Source: Cyclobacterium roseum
GTDB taxonomy: Bacteria; Bacteroidota; Bacteroidia; Cytophagales; Cyclobacteriaceae
Reading direction: 5' to 3'
DNA length: 64,000 bases
Assembly (NCBI RefSeq): GCF_010119225.1
Contig: NZ_WNKF01000003.1
Location: forward strand, 248,001-312,000
The number at the start of each line of letters is the position of its first letter. Position 1 is the stretch's first letter. The notes under the pieces were generated by a model. The model made no database searches and was not told the DNA's origin. It saw only the letters and a program-made list of their open reading frames with translations. A program made the translations under genes and the position numbers. This document shows, piece by piece, positions 26,744 through 36,126 of this stretch.

Positions 26744-27304
26744 ATGTCAGCATACAGAGTAGCTTCACGATACGCAAAATCATTGTTGGAACTGGCAGTG
26801 GAGGGTGACCTATTGGAAAAGGTACACCAGGATATGAATGGTGTCCTCGATATGGCGGGGCAAAGTCCTGATTTCGTGGATGCTATTAAAAGTCCGGTCA
26901 TCACTTCCGACCAGAAGTTGGTTTTGATTCGGGCACTTTTTGGAAAATCTGTAACGCCGCTTTCCATGAAGTTTTTTGAATTGGTGAGTAAAAAGGGGAG
27001 AGAAGGCTTACTTCCGGATATGGCCCAGGGGTTTCACCGCTTGTATAACGAGCATTTGGGTATCCAACCGGCGGAGGTGGTGGCCACCATTCAGTTGGAT
27101 GAGGCATTGCGGCAGGCCTTCAAAGATATCGTCAAAGAAGTTTCCGGTAAGGATAAGGTGGAGTTGATTGAGAAAATCAATCCGAATGTAATCGGAGGCT
27201 TTATATTAAGAATAGAAGACAGGCAACTTGACGAATCCATAAAAAGCAAGTTGCAACAACTACGATTAGGTTTTACCCAAAACCTTTACGAAAAGAAATA
27301 TTAA
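26744..27304 (+). CDS. atpH: ATP synthase F1 subunit delta
   Basis: A 186-residue delta subunit (OSCP). The N-terminal six-helix domain starts with YRVASRYAKSLLELA; the C-terminal domain includes VSKKGREGLLPDMAQGFHRLY and the hallmark KINPNVIGGFILRIEDRQLDESIKSKL in parts. It caps F1 and holds the b stalk. It begins 10 bases after atpF. Confidence 0.95.
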   Translation: MSAYRVASRYAKSLLELAVEGDLLEKVHQDMNGVLDMAGQSPDFVDAIKSPVITSDQKLVLIRALFGKSVTPLSMKFFELVSKKGREGLLPDMAQGFHRLYNEHLGIQPAEVVATIQLDEALRQAFKDIVKEVSGKDKVELIEKINPNVIGGFILRIEDRQLDESIKSKLQQLRLGFTQNLYEKKY

Positions 27305-27338
27305 AATTAGCAGTAATCAATACTAATCCTATATAATA

Positions 27339-28919
27339 ATGGCAGATGTAAGACCTGATGAAGTTTCGGCAATTTTGAAAGAACAGCTTTCTGGTGCCAG
27401 AACCCAAGCGGAATTGGAAGAAGTTGGGACCGTGCTCCAAGTTGGTGACGGGGTAGCCCGAATTTACGGACTTTCCAAAGCCCAGGCAGGGGAACTGATC
27501 GAATTTGAGAATGGGTTGAAGGCCATGGTGCTTAACCTGGAAGAGGACAATGTTGGAGCCGTACTTTTTGGCGACGCGAAGTCCGTTCGTGAAGGAGACA
27601 CCGTTAAAAGAACCAAGAGAATTGCTTCTATCAAGGCAGGAGAAGGCATGTTGGGTAGGGTGGTAGACACCCTCGGAACGCCAATAGACGGAAAAGGCCC
27701 CTTGGAAGGTGAGCTTTATGAAATGCCACTGGAGCGAAAAGCCCCAGGTGTTATTTACCGTCAGCCTGTAAACGAGCCACTTCAAACAGGGATTAAATCC
27801 ATTGATGCCATGATTCCTATCGGAAGAGGGCAACGGGAATTGATCATTGGTGACCGGCAAACAGGTAAGACCGCAGTGGCCATTGATACCATTCTGAATC
27901 AAAGAGAATTTTACGATAAAGGAGAGCCGGTATTTTGTATCTACGTAGCGATTGGTCAGAAGGCCTCTACGGTTGCGAATGTGGTGGCCTCCCTTGAAAA
28001 AGGAGGAGCGTTACCCTATACGGTTATCGTGAGTGCTTCAGCTGCTGATCCTGCTCCCATGCAATTCTTTGCGCCCTTTACCGGTGCTGCCATAGGGGAG
28101 TTTTTCAGAGATACAGGTAAGCCCGCCCTGGTAGTGTATGATGATCTTTCCAAACAAGCGGTGGCTTACCGGGAAGTATCCCTGTTGTTAAGAAGACCTC
28201 CGGGAAGAGAAGCTTATCCAGGTGACGTTTTTTACCTACACTCCAGATTGTTGGAAAGAGCGGCGAAAATAAACGCATCGGATGAAATTGCCAGTCAAAT
28301 GAATGACTTGCCGCCTTCTCTGGTACCCTTGGTGAAGGGTGGCGGATCCTTGACCGCCCTGCCCATTATTGAAACCCAGGCGGGGGACGTTTCTGCTTAC
28401 ATTCCTACAAACGTGATTTCCATTACCGATGGACAGATATTCCTGGAGACCAACCTTTTTAACTCCGGTATCCGTCCTGCTATCAACGTGGGTATTTCGG
28501 TATCTCGGGTAGGAGGAAACGCCCAAATTAAAGCCATGAAAAAGGTAGCTGGAACGCTTAAACTGGATCAGGCACAGTTTAGGGAATTAGAGGCCTTCTC
28601 TAAATTTGGGTCCGATCTTGACCCAACGACCAAAAGGACGATTGAGCGGGGAAGAAGAAATCAGGAAATCTTGAAACAGGGACAATATTCACCCGTCAAG
28701 GTAGAATTTCAGGTAGCCATCATTTTCGCTTCTACAAAAGGCTTACTGGATAACATACCGGTAGAAAGTGTAAAAGCGTTTGAAAAAGATTTCTATAACA
28801 TCATTAAGGCGCAGTATCCTGAAGTACTCACGGCCATCAACAAGGCGGATATGGAGACCATGGGCACACTCCTGAAAAAGGCAGTTGATGAAATTGCGCC
28901 AAAATACGCTGCCAAGTAA
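27339..28919 (+). CDS. atpA: ATP synthase F1 subunit alpha
   Basis: A 526-residue alpha subunit. The Walker A motif is [11 protein letters not shown]; the arginine finger region [48 protein letters not shown] is conserved and is seen in pieces, as is the ending with [13 protein letters not shown]. Alpha subunits bind nucleotide without catalysis and alternate with beta in the F1 hexamer. The partner atpD is not in the window. Confidence 0.97.
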   Translation: MADVRPDEVSAILKEQLSGARTQAELEEVGTVLQVGDGVARIYGLSKAQAGELIEFENGLKAMVLNLEEDNVGAVLFGDAKSVREGDTVKRTKRIASIKAGEGMLGRVVDTLGTPIDGKGPLEGELYEMPLERKAPGVIYRQPVNEPLQTGIKSIDAMIPIGRGQRELIIGDRQTGKTAVAIDTILNQREFYDKGEPVFCIYVAIGQKASTVANVVASLEKGGALPYTVIVSASAADPAPMQFFAPFTGAAIGEFFRDTGKPALVVYDDLSKQAVAYREVSLLLRRPPGREAYPGDVFYLHSRLLERAAKINASDEIASQMNDLPPSLVPLVKGGGSLTALPIIETQAGDVSAYIPTNVISITDGQIFLETNLFNSGIRPAINVGISVSRVGGNAQIKAMKKVAGTLKLDQAQFRELEAFSKFGSDLDPTTKRTIERGRRNQEILKQGQYSPVKVEFQVAIIFASTKGLLDNIPVESVKAFEKDFYNIIKAQYPEVLTAINKADMETMGTLLKKAVDEIAPKYAAK

Positions 28920-28957
28920 TTTTAGGAATTCTGATACATAGAAGGATATAAACGGTT

Positions 28958-29830
28958 ATGGCCAATCTTAAAGAAGTAAAGGAAAGGATCAATTCGGTAA
29001 GCTCTACTCAGCAAATTACCAAGGCCATGAAAATGGTGGCGGCAGCCAAGTTGAGAAGAGCTCAGGACAAAATTGTCCAGATGAGACCTTATTCCCAAAA
29101 ATTGACTTCCATCTTAAATAATATTACCTCCGGGACCGAAGGAGGTACCGATATCGTTTATGCAGAAGAGCGTCCTGTATCCAAGCTTCTAATTGTTCCC
29201 ATCACCTCTGATAAAGGATTATGTGGTGCCTTTAATTCCAATATCCTGAAAGCCACCATGTCTCTTACGGAGGAACATGCGGACAAACAGGTTACCGTGA
29301 TGCCGGTAGGGAAAAAGGCCCTGGATTTCTTCAAGAAAAAAGATTTTTCCACTCATACGGATTATGCCAGGTTGTTTGAAGATGTTTCCTTTGAACCGGT
29401 AAAAGAAGCAGCCGAATTTGTAATGGATTCCTTTGTAGCCGGAAAGTTTGATAAAGTACTTTTGGTCTACAATGAATTTAAGAATGTAGCCACCCAGGCG
29501 GTAATTAAAGAACAGTTTTTACCGATTAGCAAAATTGAGCAGGAAGAAGGGGACAACAAGCCAAGCCAGGAATACCTGGTGGAGCCATCCCGGGAGTATA
29601 TCATTGAGGAACTGGTTCCGAATTCATTGAAAATTCAGTTTTATAAGGCGATTTTGGATAGTAACGCCTCTGAACACGGTGCCAGGATGACGGCTATGAG
29701 TAAGGCTACCGACAATGCCGCTGAACTGCTTAAAGAATTGAAACTGGTTTACAATCGTACGCGTCAGGCAGCCATTACCAATGAAATTCTCGAAATTGTG
29801 GCTGGAGCCAATGCGCTGGAAGGAAATTAA
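28958..29830 (+). CDS. atpG: ATP synthase F1 subunit gamma
   Basis: A 290-residue gamma subunit. The N-terminal helix MANLKEVKERINSVSSTQQI continues with TKAMKMVAAAKLRRAQ, the central SDKGLCGAFNSNI and the C-terminal ARMTAMSKATDNA with NRTRQAAITNEILEIVAGANAL are all family marks. It is the rotor shaft inside the alpha-beta hexamer. It is the last gene of the run and is followed 21 bases later by a strong terminator; atpD and atpC do not follow. Confidence 0.96.
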   Translation: MANLKEVKERINSVSSTQQITKAMKMVAAAKLRRAQDKIVQMRPYSQKLTSILNNITSGTEGGTDIVYAEERPVSKLLIVPITSDKGLCGAFNSNILKATMSLTEEHADKQVTVMPVGKKALDFFKKKDFSTHTDYARLFEDVSFEPVKEAAEFVMDSFVAGKFDKVLLVYNEFKNVATQAVIKEQFLPISKIEQEEGDNKPSQEYLVEPSREYIIEELVPNSLKIQFYKAILDSNASEHGARMTAMSKATDNAAELLKELKLVYNRTRQAAITNEILEIVAGANALEGN

Positions 29831-29851
29831 TAGGGCAAAAATTCGAAAAAG

Positions 29852-29886
29852 AAAACCGATTGGACTACGCAATCGGTTTTTTTTTT
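29852..29886 (+). terminator. Terminator of the atp operon
   Basis: AAAACCGATT (29852-29861) pairs perfectly with AATCGGTTTT (29871-29880) across a 9-base loop and runs into ten T residues. Confidence 0.9.
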
Positions 29887-30028
29887 GGATCAGAATCACG
29901 CTTCTCAAGCAGTTTCAAGAGGATTTTGCCTATATTGAGAATGCCTTAACTATCCGTTGACAGGTATTGTTGCGGGCATAGGTTACCAGTTTTCTCTGGG
30001 TTCCGTTGCGTAGGTAGTTTTGAAATCC

Positions 30029-31042
30029 ATGAAAGAAGTAGAAGCAGGCGAATTTTTGAAGCGTTCACGCGAATATCCTGTGGTGGATACCCGCTCCCCG
30101 GCTGAATTTGCTTGTGGCCATATTCCGGGTGCCATTAATTTACCATTGTTTGACAATTCGGAACGAAAAATAATCGGTACCCTTTACAAGCAGCAAGGCC
30201 AAAAGGCGGCGATCAAAGTAGGTTTGACGATTGCCGGGCCCAAAATGGCTGGTTTCATTGAGCAGGTGGAGGCACTTCATTCCCAAAACGTACTGATTCA
30301 CTGCTGGAGAGGAGGGATGCGATCGCATAGCATGGCCTGGCTTTTAGAGCTTTATGGCTTTGATGTTTGGATCTTTAAGGGGGGGTACAAAGCCTATCGA
30401 AATGCCTTGTTGGATTATTTTAAGAATCCGCTTCCTTTACGGGTAATTGCAGGAAGTACTGGTTCTATGAAAACAGCCTTGCTGAAAAAGCTCCGTGAAA
30501 TGGAGGAGCAGGTGGTGGATTTGGAAGGGCTGGCCAACCATCCGGGTTCCAGCTTCGGCAACCAGGTAAGCACCGGGCAACCTTCTACCGAACAGTTTCA
30601 AAATAACTTATTTGCGGAATTTTTTTCAATGAATCCCCTTCGACCGATTTGGTTGGAAGATGAGTCCTTTTCGATCGGTAAAGTGCATTTGGTGGAAGGA
30701 TTGTATCGTGCCATGCAGGAATCCCCTCATTACCTTGTCCTCCTTCCCTGGAAGCAGCGGATAGCCGTTTTACTCCAAGAATACGGACAAATCCCGAAGG
30801 AGAAATTGATCCAGGCCATTCAGGGCATAGCCAAAAAACTTGGAACAGTGCTGGCAAACCAAGCCATTCATTCCGTGGAAACGGGAGATCTGGCTAAGGC
30901 GGCAGAAATTATTCTGAATTACTACGATCGGGCTTACAGTAAGGGCATCCAAAGGAAACAAGACTTGGTGTTAGGCCCTTTTCATGTAAACGCTGAAAAC
31001 ATGGAAGAAACGGCAACAAAATTAATTCATTACAGGCAGTAA
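30029..31042 (+). CDS. mnmH: tRNA 2-selenouridine synthase MnmH (SelU)
   Basis: About 337 residues. The N-terminal rhodanese domain has [20 protein letters not shown] and the active cysteine Cys92 in [10 protein letters not shown]; the C-terminal part is the P-loop domain. MnmH replaces sulfur by selenium at position 34 of certain tRNAs via a geranylated intermediate, using selenophosphate. The Walker A region reads [12 protein letters not shown]: Lys and Thr remain, but the Gly before the Lys is Met, which is unusual. The ATG at 30029 is preferred over a TTG at 30020. selD follows 10 bases later and supplies the selenium donor. Confidence 0.92.
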   Translation: MKEVEAGEFLKRSREYPVVDTRSPAEFACGHIPGAINLPLFDNSERKIIGTLYKQQGQKAAIKVGLTIAGPKMAGFIEQVEALHSQNVLIHCWRGGMRSHSMAWLLELYGFDVWIFKGGYKAYRNALLDYFKNPLPLRVIAGSTGSMKTALLKKLREMEEQVVDLEGLANHPGSSFGNQVSTGQPSTEQFQNNLFAEFFSMNPLRPIWLEDESFSIGKVHLVEGLYRAMQESPHYLVLLPWKQRIAVLLQEYGQIPKEKLIQAIQGIAKKLGTVLANQAIHSVETGDLAKAAEIILNYYDRAYSKGIQRKQDLVLGPFHVNAENMEETATKLIHYRQ

Positions 31043-31052
31043 ACGGAAGCAA

Positions 31053-32087
31053 ATGGAACCGATAAAATTAACCCAATACAGCCATGGGGCAGGATGTGGT
31101 TGTAAAATTTCGCCCGCAGTGTTAGCGGAGATGCTGCATCAGGAAAATCCATCTGCCAGGGTTTTCCCAAATCTTTTGGTAGGCAATGAGGAAAGTGATG
31201 ACGCGGCTGTTTTTGACCTGGACGGAAAAACGGCTGTGGTTAGTACGACCGATTTTTTTATGCCGATTGTGGATGATCCCTTTGATTTTGGGGCGATAGC
31301 TGCCACTAATGCCCTCAGTGATATCTATGCCATGGGAGCTGAGCCCATCATGGCCATCGCTATTTTGGGATGGCCCATCGCCAAGTTACCAGCCTCCGTA
31401 GCCAGTAAAGTGCTGGAGGGCGGCAGGTCCGTTTGCCATTCCGCCGGTATTCCTTTGGCCGGAGGGCACAGCATAGATGCGCCGGAGCCGATTTTTGGTC
31501 TGGCAGTGACAGGCAAAATGGCTACCAATCAGGTAAAAAGAAATAATGGAGCTAAAGTAGGCGATCGGCTTTATTTGACCAAACCATTAGGGGTGGGGAT
31601 GGTTACCACTGCCGAGAAAAAGGGATTGGCAAAGAAGGAAGACCTGATTCTAGCCAAGAAATCCATGCTAACACTAAACAGCATCGGTGCCAAAGTAGCC
31701 GCCTGGGAGGAGGTACATGCCATGACCGATGTAACCGGGTTTGGATTGGGGGGACACCTGAGTGAAATGTGCCATGGTTCGGGGGTGTCAGCCAGGCTTT
31801 ACGGGGGACAGATACCCTGTTTTGACTTCGTGGACCAGTACATCGAACTAGACTGTATCCCGGGAGGTACGCACCGGAATTGGGAGAGCTATGGACATGC
31901 GATCAGGATAAAAAATTCCGTAAATAAATTAATCCTAGCCGATCCACAGACTAGCGGAGGCTTATTGATGGCTGTCGGCAAGGATCATCAGAAAGACTTT
32001 GAAGAAAAAATGAAAAAGGAAGGATTGGAATTGCAATCTTTTGGGGAGATCATCGGTAAATCTGATTTTTTAATTGAAATTACCTAA
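31053..32087 (+). CDS. selD: Selenide, water dikinase (selenophosphate synthase)
   Basis: A 344-residue SelD very close to the E. coli protein: [15 protein letters not shown] (Cys15, Cys17, Lys18, equal to E. coli Cys17, Cys19, Lys20), [21 protein letters not shown] in parts, [18 protein letters not shown] and [17 protein letters not shown]. It makes selenophosphate from selenide and ATP. The catalytic residue is Cys (TGT), not selenocysteine. Paired with mnmH it serves tRNA selenation; no selA or selB is visible here. Its last 8 bases overlap the end of the convergent SGNH gene. Confidence 0.96.
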   Translation: MEPIKLTQYSHGAGCGCKISPAVLAEMLHQENPSARVFPNLLVGNEESDDAAVFDLDGKTAVVSTTDFFMPIVDDPFDFGAIAATNALSDIYAMGAEPIMAIAILGWPIAKLPASVASKVLEGGRSVCHSAGIPLAGGHSIDAPEPIFGLAVTGKMATNQVKRNNGAKVGDRLYLTKPLGVGMVTTAEKKGLAKKEDLILAKKSMLTLNSIGAKVAAWEEVHAMTDVTGFGLGGHLSEMCHGSGVSARLYGGQIPCFDFVDQYIELDCIPGGTHRNWESYGHAIRIKNSVNKLILADPQTSGGLLMAVGKDHQKDFEEKMKKEGLELQSFGEIIGKSDFLIEIT

Positions 32088-33021
32088 GCTTGTTCCTTGA
32101 AAGAAGTTTGGAGATGGACTTCATAAGCTCCTCCTTTCTGAAAAGGGCCTGATCCATGGGCAACCCCTCTCTCAGGCCTGGTCGTTCATGGCCGGTATAG
32201 CTCAGCCAGGCATCCCGGATTACCTCTTGCTTTTCACGTACCAGTGGCAGCAATTCCGTACCAAGAGGAATCCTGTCAAATACCGCTTTCGGAAGATCCG
32301 CTTCGAGATATTGGGACTCGCCGATTCCTTTTAGTAAACTCCTTGCCATGAGCCAGTGCCCCTGCTCGCCCGGGTGAACTCCGTCCGATGTCAGTGCAAA
32401 ATCAGGGTTGGTTTCCCTTTCATCCTCCAGAAACTTCCGCATGGGCCAATGCAGGTCAATCACTTTCCATGCTTGGGCATACCGCTGGCTGACCATCCAG
32501 GAGGCGTACACCGCAAGTACGGAGGCATAGGCAGGATCTTGAGGCCGGTCATAGACAGGAGGTGTCAGGTGAATAAGAGGAATCCCCAGGGAATCGGCTT
32601 TCTGTTGAAGTTTTTGCTGCCCTTTTTTGTAGGCACTAAATCTTGACTCGTCAAAAGGCAGGTAAATGCCATCATTAATGCCGTAGCAGGAAAAAATAAA
32701 ATCCGGCTCAACAGCCTTCAATACGCGATCTAATCTTTCATGTAAATCTGGCCTGGGAAACCTGCCGTCGGCATGGCCCGCTTCCGATAAACCGGAAACC
32801 GTCTCACTGGGTAAGCCCAGGTTGATGAATTCCCAGTTTCTTTCCGGATGGATAAGTCTCAAATAGGTTTCTACATAGGTCAGGTACTGACCGGCATAGC
32901 TGATGCTGTTTCCGAGAAATAGTATTTTTTTAGAATCCTTGGGAAGGGAATAGCTGCCCTGGGCAAGGACAGGAAAAATAAGGAAATAACAGGCGAAACA
33001 AAGAAAGGCTCTGGCGATCAT
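32080..33021 (-). CDS. Exported SGNH/GDSL-family hydrolase
   Basis: A 313-residue protein with a signal peptide (cleavage near PVLAQG, residue 21). The SGNH blocks are present: nucleophile Ser39 in [12 protein letters not shown] (the GNS form instead of GDS, common in this sub-branch), Gly in [10 protein letters not shown], Asn in [10 protein letters not shown] and the Asp-x-x-His dyad in [11 protein letters not shown]. Such enzymes deacetylate or de-esterify carbohydrates or lipids in the periplasm. It stands alone between convergent selD and the upstream membrane protein. Substrate unknown. Confidence 0.88.
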   Translation of the reverse strand: MIARAFLCFACYFLIFPVLAQGSYSLPKDSKKILFLGNSISYAGQYLTYVETYLRLIHPERNWEFINLGLPSETVSGLSEAGHADGRFPRPDLHERLDRVLKAVEPDFIFSCYGINDGIYLPFDESRFSAYKKGQQKLQQKADSLGIPLIHLTPPVYDRPQDPAYASVLAVYASWMVSQRYAQAWKVIDLHWPMRKFLEDERETNPDFALTSDGVHPGEQGHWLMARSLLKGIGESQYLEADLPKAVFDRIPLGTELLPLVREKQEVIRDAWLSYTGHERPGLREGLPMDQALFRKEELMKSISKLLSRNKLR

Positions 33022-33089
33022 GGAGCATAGTTTTTTGGTGGATAGAAAGCCTGAATATATCTAAAATGCAGGGGATATTCAGGAGGAAA

Positions 33090-34196
33090 TCAAAGATCAC
33101 GCTTTTTTTGTTGAATCCAGGCAGCAAATTTGGCCAGATCCTCTTCGATGATTTCCCGTTCTGCCTGGTTTTGGTCCAGTTTCTTTTTCAGCTTTTTTAC
33201 TTGGAAACCTGGTTTAATGGCTAGCAAGCGATAAAAAAAGCTAGCGAAAATAAATCCTTGCCGGGCTTTCATCAATAAAGCCCTGAGTTTGTATCCCCTT
33301 ACCAAATGAGTAAGCCGGGCTACTTTGAAAATTCGCAGGGTTCGAACAAAGGAGATAAACGGCAAAAGAATAATCAGTAAGTCGATCCAATTTTTTTTGA
33401 CATAGGTTAGTCTATCTGGGGTGATGGAAATAAGTAGAATAAACTCCAACGCAAAGGCAAGCCAGATAAATCCCTGGACCATGTCCAAAACAAAGGAGAG
33501 ATCTGTGTTTAGAAAAGCCTCCACCTCTTCATAGAATTGCCATTCGATAATCACCACGGGTAGAATCAAAAGGGCGATGATAATCATGGGAATGGAAAAT
33601 TGCTGCTTCAGGCGGTTCAAAAGCCCTTCATTGCAAAGAGACCAATGGTAAAGGGGCAACCAAGTTTTTTGCGGTTCCACCAAATGCCTCAGTCCCAAGC
33701 CTAAAGGAGGGAATAAGAGGCTCAAAACCTTGGGAATAAAGGCATTTAGGGCAATTCTGGTGTCCGATTGCAGGGAGAGAAAAATGATTATCAAAAAATC
33801 CAATAGATACAGTAACCAGCCGACGGAATAGACGATTGCCAATTTGCTTAAAAACGGGTTCAACTGAATTCCTTCTTCTCCTATGGAAAAATTATTAAGG
33901 ATGGCTGCCGTAATCAGCAACATCAGCAGGCTGGTAAAAAACAAGGGAGCCGCAGTTAGTTCCTGGTAATGGAGCAACGTTGACTGTTTTTTACTGTTCA
34001 AATGGGTTTGGACGGAGAGGTCCCGTTTGGAATGGATCTGAAGGAGAGAGGGGTAGTTTTTGGATAATTCTCCGATTGGCTGAAGTAAGGTGTCCCGTTT
34101 TAGCAGGGCTTCAATCCGGGCCAGGATGTAGGGGTTTTCACAGCGGTCAATGGCTGCAAGCAGGGAAGCTTTCCTGTCTTTTTGCTTTTGGTTCAT
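33090..34196 (-). CDS. Membrane protein with a voltage-sensor-like S1-S4 domain and no pore
   Basis: A 368-residue membrane protein of no family I can name. Residues 1-75 are soluble; helices lie at about 82-102, 118-142 and 153-172, followed by a second group that looks like a voltage-sensor domain: S1 about 202-219, S2 about 241-258 with acidic Glu251, S3 about 268-282 with Asp272 (NWIDLLIILLPF), and S4 about 284-305. S4 carries a basic residue at every third position: Arg285, Arg288, Lys291, Arg294, His297, Arg300, Lys303. After S4 there is a short hydrophobic piece (IFASFFYRLLAI) and a charged coiled-coil tail; no selectivity filter such as TVGYG is present. It could be a VSD-only sensor, a proton path, or a channel relative with a lost pore. 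Single gene, divergent from the small peptide gene. Confidence 0.7.
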   Translation of the reverse strand: MNQKQKDRKASLLAAIDRCENPYILARIEALLKRDTLLQPIGELSKNYPSLLQIHSKRDLSVQTHLNSKKQSTLLHYQELTAAPLFFTSLLMLLITAAILNNFSIGEEGIQLNPFLSKLAIVYSVGWLLYLLDFLIIIFLSLQSDTRIALNAFIPKVLSLLFPPLGLGLRHLVEPQKTWLPLYHWSLCNEGLLNRLKQQFSIPMIIIALLILPVVIIEWQFYEEVEAFLNTDLSFVLDMVQGFIWLAFALEFILLISITPDRLTYVKKNWIDLLIILLPFISFVRTLRIFKVARLTHLVRGYKLRALLMKARQGFIFASFFYRLLAIKPGFQVKKLKKKLDQNQAEREIIEEDLAKFAAWIQQKKRDL

Positions 34197-34381
34197 AACT
34201 GCTGATTGAACCCCAAAGATAAGGTCTGGGTTTCATTGGCCAAAACAGGCTCGTCAATCTCCTAAGCCAGAATGAAATTAGCCCATGAGGTGTAATGAGG
34301 TAAAACTTCTAGAAATAAATACACCGGAAACCATAGGTAATATCAAAAAATCTGACTATATTTTCATAAAATTCAATCGCC

Positions 34382-34495
34382 ATGAGCAAGGACAAAGGAG
34401 AAAAGAAAACGGATAAAAAGAAGCCTGCAAAGAGCATGATGGAAAAAAGAGCGGATAAAAAGCAAAAGCAGTCAGAGAAAAAGAAAAACGGTTAA
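34382..34495 (+). CDS. 37-residue lysine-rich peptide
   Basis: MSKDKGEKKTDKKKPAKSMM, then EKRADKKQKQSEKKKNG: almost half of the residues are lysine and there is no hydrophobic segment. Short basic proteins with the same KKPAKxxxEKRADKK pattern are widespread in Bacteroidota and are usually annotated as hypothetical; a nucleic-acid or ribosome association is plausible but unproven. A strong terminator 26 bases after the stop supports a real transcript. Confidence 0.6.
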   Translation: MSKDKGEKKTDKKKPAKSMMEKRADKKQKQSEKKKNG

Positions 34496-34521
34496 CTGTC
34501 GATTGGCAGAAACCAGGAATT

Positions 34522-34550
34522 GCCCCGAAGAAATTCGGGGCTTTTTTTTT
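34522..34550 (+). terminator. Terminator after the small basic peptide gene
   Basis: GCCCCGAA (34522-34529) and TTCGGGGC (34534-34541) form an 8-bp perfect stem with a GAAA tetraloop, then nine T residues: a textbook intrinsic terminator. Confidence 0.9.
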
Positions 34551-34598
34551 AAATTTCCGGAATGAAAGTGCTTTACTATAATAACAAACCCTAATACG

Positions 34599-35438
34599 AT
34601 GAAAAAAATACTATGCTGCCTGACCGTATTGCTGTGGAGCCACTGGTCTATAGCCCAAACGGAACCGATGACCGTCGCCACCTTCAATATTCGGTACGAC
34701 AATCCCGGCGATGCCCCAAATACCTGGGATAACCGAAAAGCGGTGGTGGGGAATCTGATTCGTTTCCATGGCTTTGATATTTTCGGCATTCAGGAAGGCT
34801 TGCATCACCAGGTCCTGGATTTAGCAAACATGCTGCCAGCACACGACTACCTGGGGGTAGGAAGGGATGATGGCAAAGAAAAAGGTGAATATTCGGCCAT
34901 CTTTTATAACAAAGAAAAATTCAAGGTGCTTGCGTCAGGAACTTTCTGGCTGGCTCCTGAAACAGATTACCCCAATAAAGGCTGGGATGCCGCGCTACCC
35001 AGAATCTGTACCTGGGCAAAAATGGAGAAATCAGTAGGCGGCGAAACCTTCTATGTGTTCAATACGCATTTTGATCACAGGGGAGTGCAAGCTAGAAACG
35101 AGTCGGCTCAATTAATTCTGGAAAAGATCGAAGAAATTAATACCGGTGATTTGCCCGTACTATTGACGGGAGATTTTAACGTGGGACAAGAAACAGATGC
35201 CTATAAATTGCTTAAATCTGCTCCTGGGATGAAAGATACCTTTGATGCAGCCGACCTGGTATACGCCAACAACGGTACCACCAATAGTTTTGATACCAGT
35301 AGCAGTACCGAGAGAATCATCGACCACATTTTTGTCAGTGATGAGATATCCGTGAAGAAATTCGGTGTTTTGACCGATACCTATCATGGAAGATACCCAT
35401 CGGATCATTTTCCGGTAATGGCCGTTATCTCCTGGTAG
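34599..35438 (+). CDS. Exported endonuclease/exonuclease/phosphatase-fold enzyme
   Basis: A 279-residue metal-dependent phosphodiesterase-fold protein with a signal peptide ending near WSIAQ (residue 20). Active-site motifs are complete: ATFNIRYDN, the metal Glu in FGIQEGLHHQV, FNTHFDHRG, LTGDFNVGQ, IIDHIFVS and the Asp-His of YPSDHFPVMAVI. Relatives cleave phosphodiesters in nucleic acids, sphingolipids or inositol phosphates; exported Bacteroidota members are uncharacterised as to substrate. It is transcribed alone, followed by a 14-bp terminator. Confidence 0.9.
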   Translation: MKKILCCLTVLLWSHWSIAQTEPMTVATFNIRYDNPGDAPNTWDNRKAVVGNLIRFHGFDIFGIQEGLHHQVLDLANMLPAHDYLGVGRDDGKEKGEYSAIFYNKEKFKVLASGTFWLAPETDYPNKGWDAALPRICTWAKMEKSVGGETFYVFNTHFDHRGVQARNESAQLILEKIEEINTGDLPVLLTGDFNVGQETDAYKLLKSAPGMKDTFDAADLVYANNGTTNSFDTSSSTERIIDHIFVSDEISVKKFGVLTDTYHGRYPSDHFPVMAVISW

Positions 35439-35789
35439 GTAAAACGACTGTTTCTGGAATGGTGCGTGGTATACCAGCCATTTATTCTATAACGCAAAAC
35501 AGGCAGTCTCCAATCGGAAACTGCCTGTTTTGCTTTGGCTAAAAAAATACTTTTTCAGGATCGCGTTCAGAAAATTTCAGCTACCCGGATTGGGGTTCCT
35601 CCTAACCCTGTCCGGATCACACACCTCCACTTCTGTTCCCTGACTAAAAAATCATTCGCTCCACCCATTCTCCATTTTAAAAATAAGTAAAAAAACAAGT
35701 CCCTTCTGCATTCCTCTTCACTGCTCATTTCTCCCCCTCAATCACGCTGTTCTTCCCAATCAGAAAGGGCAATATTGTGTATTCTTGTA
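35439..35789. other. Gene-free stretch between convergent genes
   Basis: Apart from the terminator near 35500, this 350-base region holds no credible frame. Bases 35600-35760 are conspicuously pyrimidine-rich on the plus strand (many CT and TTC runs), perhaps a 3' untranslated region of the minus-strand small gene. Confidence 0.5.
35494..35533 (+). terminator. Terminator downstream of the EEP-fold enzyme
   Basis: A perfect 14-bp inverted repeat (GCAAAACAGGCAGT at 35494-35507, its complement at 35520-35533) with a 12-base loop. The A and T runs sit inside the stem, so it can act in both directions. Confidence 0.8.
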
Positions 35790-36056
35790 TTAATTATCCG
35801 ATATGGACGAGCTCCAAATATTATTTTTGTCTTCTCCGGAAATCATCTCCATGAATTTACTCCAGGAACTAAGACGTTTGCGGTCTACCTCCCGGTACAT
35901 CACTTGTTTTTGTCGGATTACGGCCACTAGTTCCATTCCTACCTCGTGAGGAATGTTTACGATTTCATCCCCAATTTGAATATTGAGATTGCCGTTGTTT
36001 GGATCTACCCATGTTTTTAGCTCCTGGGTATTGGTTTCAAAGGTGTACTTTAACAT
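35790..36056 (-). CDS. Small conserved protein of unknown function, copy 1 of a tandem pair
   Basis: An 88-residue soluble protein I do not recognise. It begins MLKYTFETNTQELKTWVDP and continues with NLNIQIGDEIVNIPHEVG, VIRQKQ and SSWSKFMEMISG; the pattern suggests a compact alpha/beta domain without signal peptide or membrane helix. About 50 of its first 74 residues are identical to the neighbouring gene at 36127-36411, and the bases just upstream of both start codons are also alike (TAAACAAACAGC against TAAATAAACAGC), so the pair arose by tandem duplication including the ribosome-binding region. The C-terminal ends differ completely. Confidence 0.75.
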   Translation of the reverse strand: MLKYTFETNTQELKTWVDPNNGNLNIQIGDEIVNIPHEVGMELVAVIRQKQVMYREVDRKRLSSWSKFMEMISGEDKNNIWSSSISDN

Positions 36057-36126
36057 TTTGCTGTTTGTTTAGGTAAAAATAAATAAAAAAGAAATTAGGG
36101 ACCTGAGTCTTCTAGGCAACGGCTGT

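Noticed and set aside
27273-27902. 209-codon frame opposite atpA
   Set aside because: Antisense shadow of the alpha-subunit gene.
29900-30028. Riboswitch or RNA gene upstream of mnmH
   Set aside because: No conserved stem set is visible; only a TAGTTTTG box close to the start codon, too close to be convincing.
31053-31130. Selenocysteine codon in selD
   Set aside because: The active position is TGT (Cys15) in GAGCGCK; there is no in-frame TGA.
32880-32920. Loss of the GDS motif in the SGNH hydrolase
   Set aside because: The GNS form keeps the nucleophilic serine and is common in this sub-branch; the Asn and Asp-His motifs are intact, so the enzyme is not broken.
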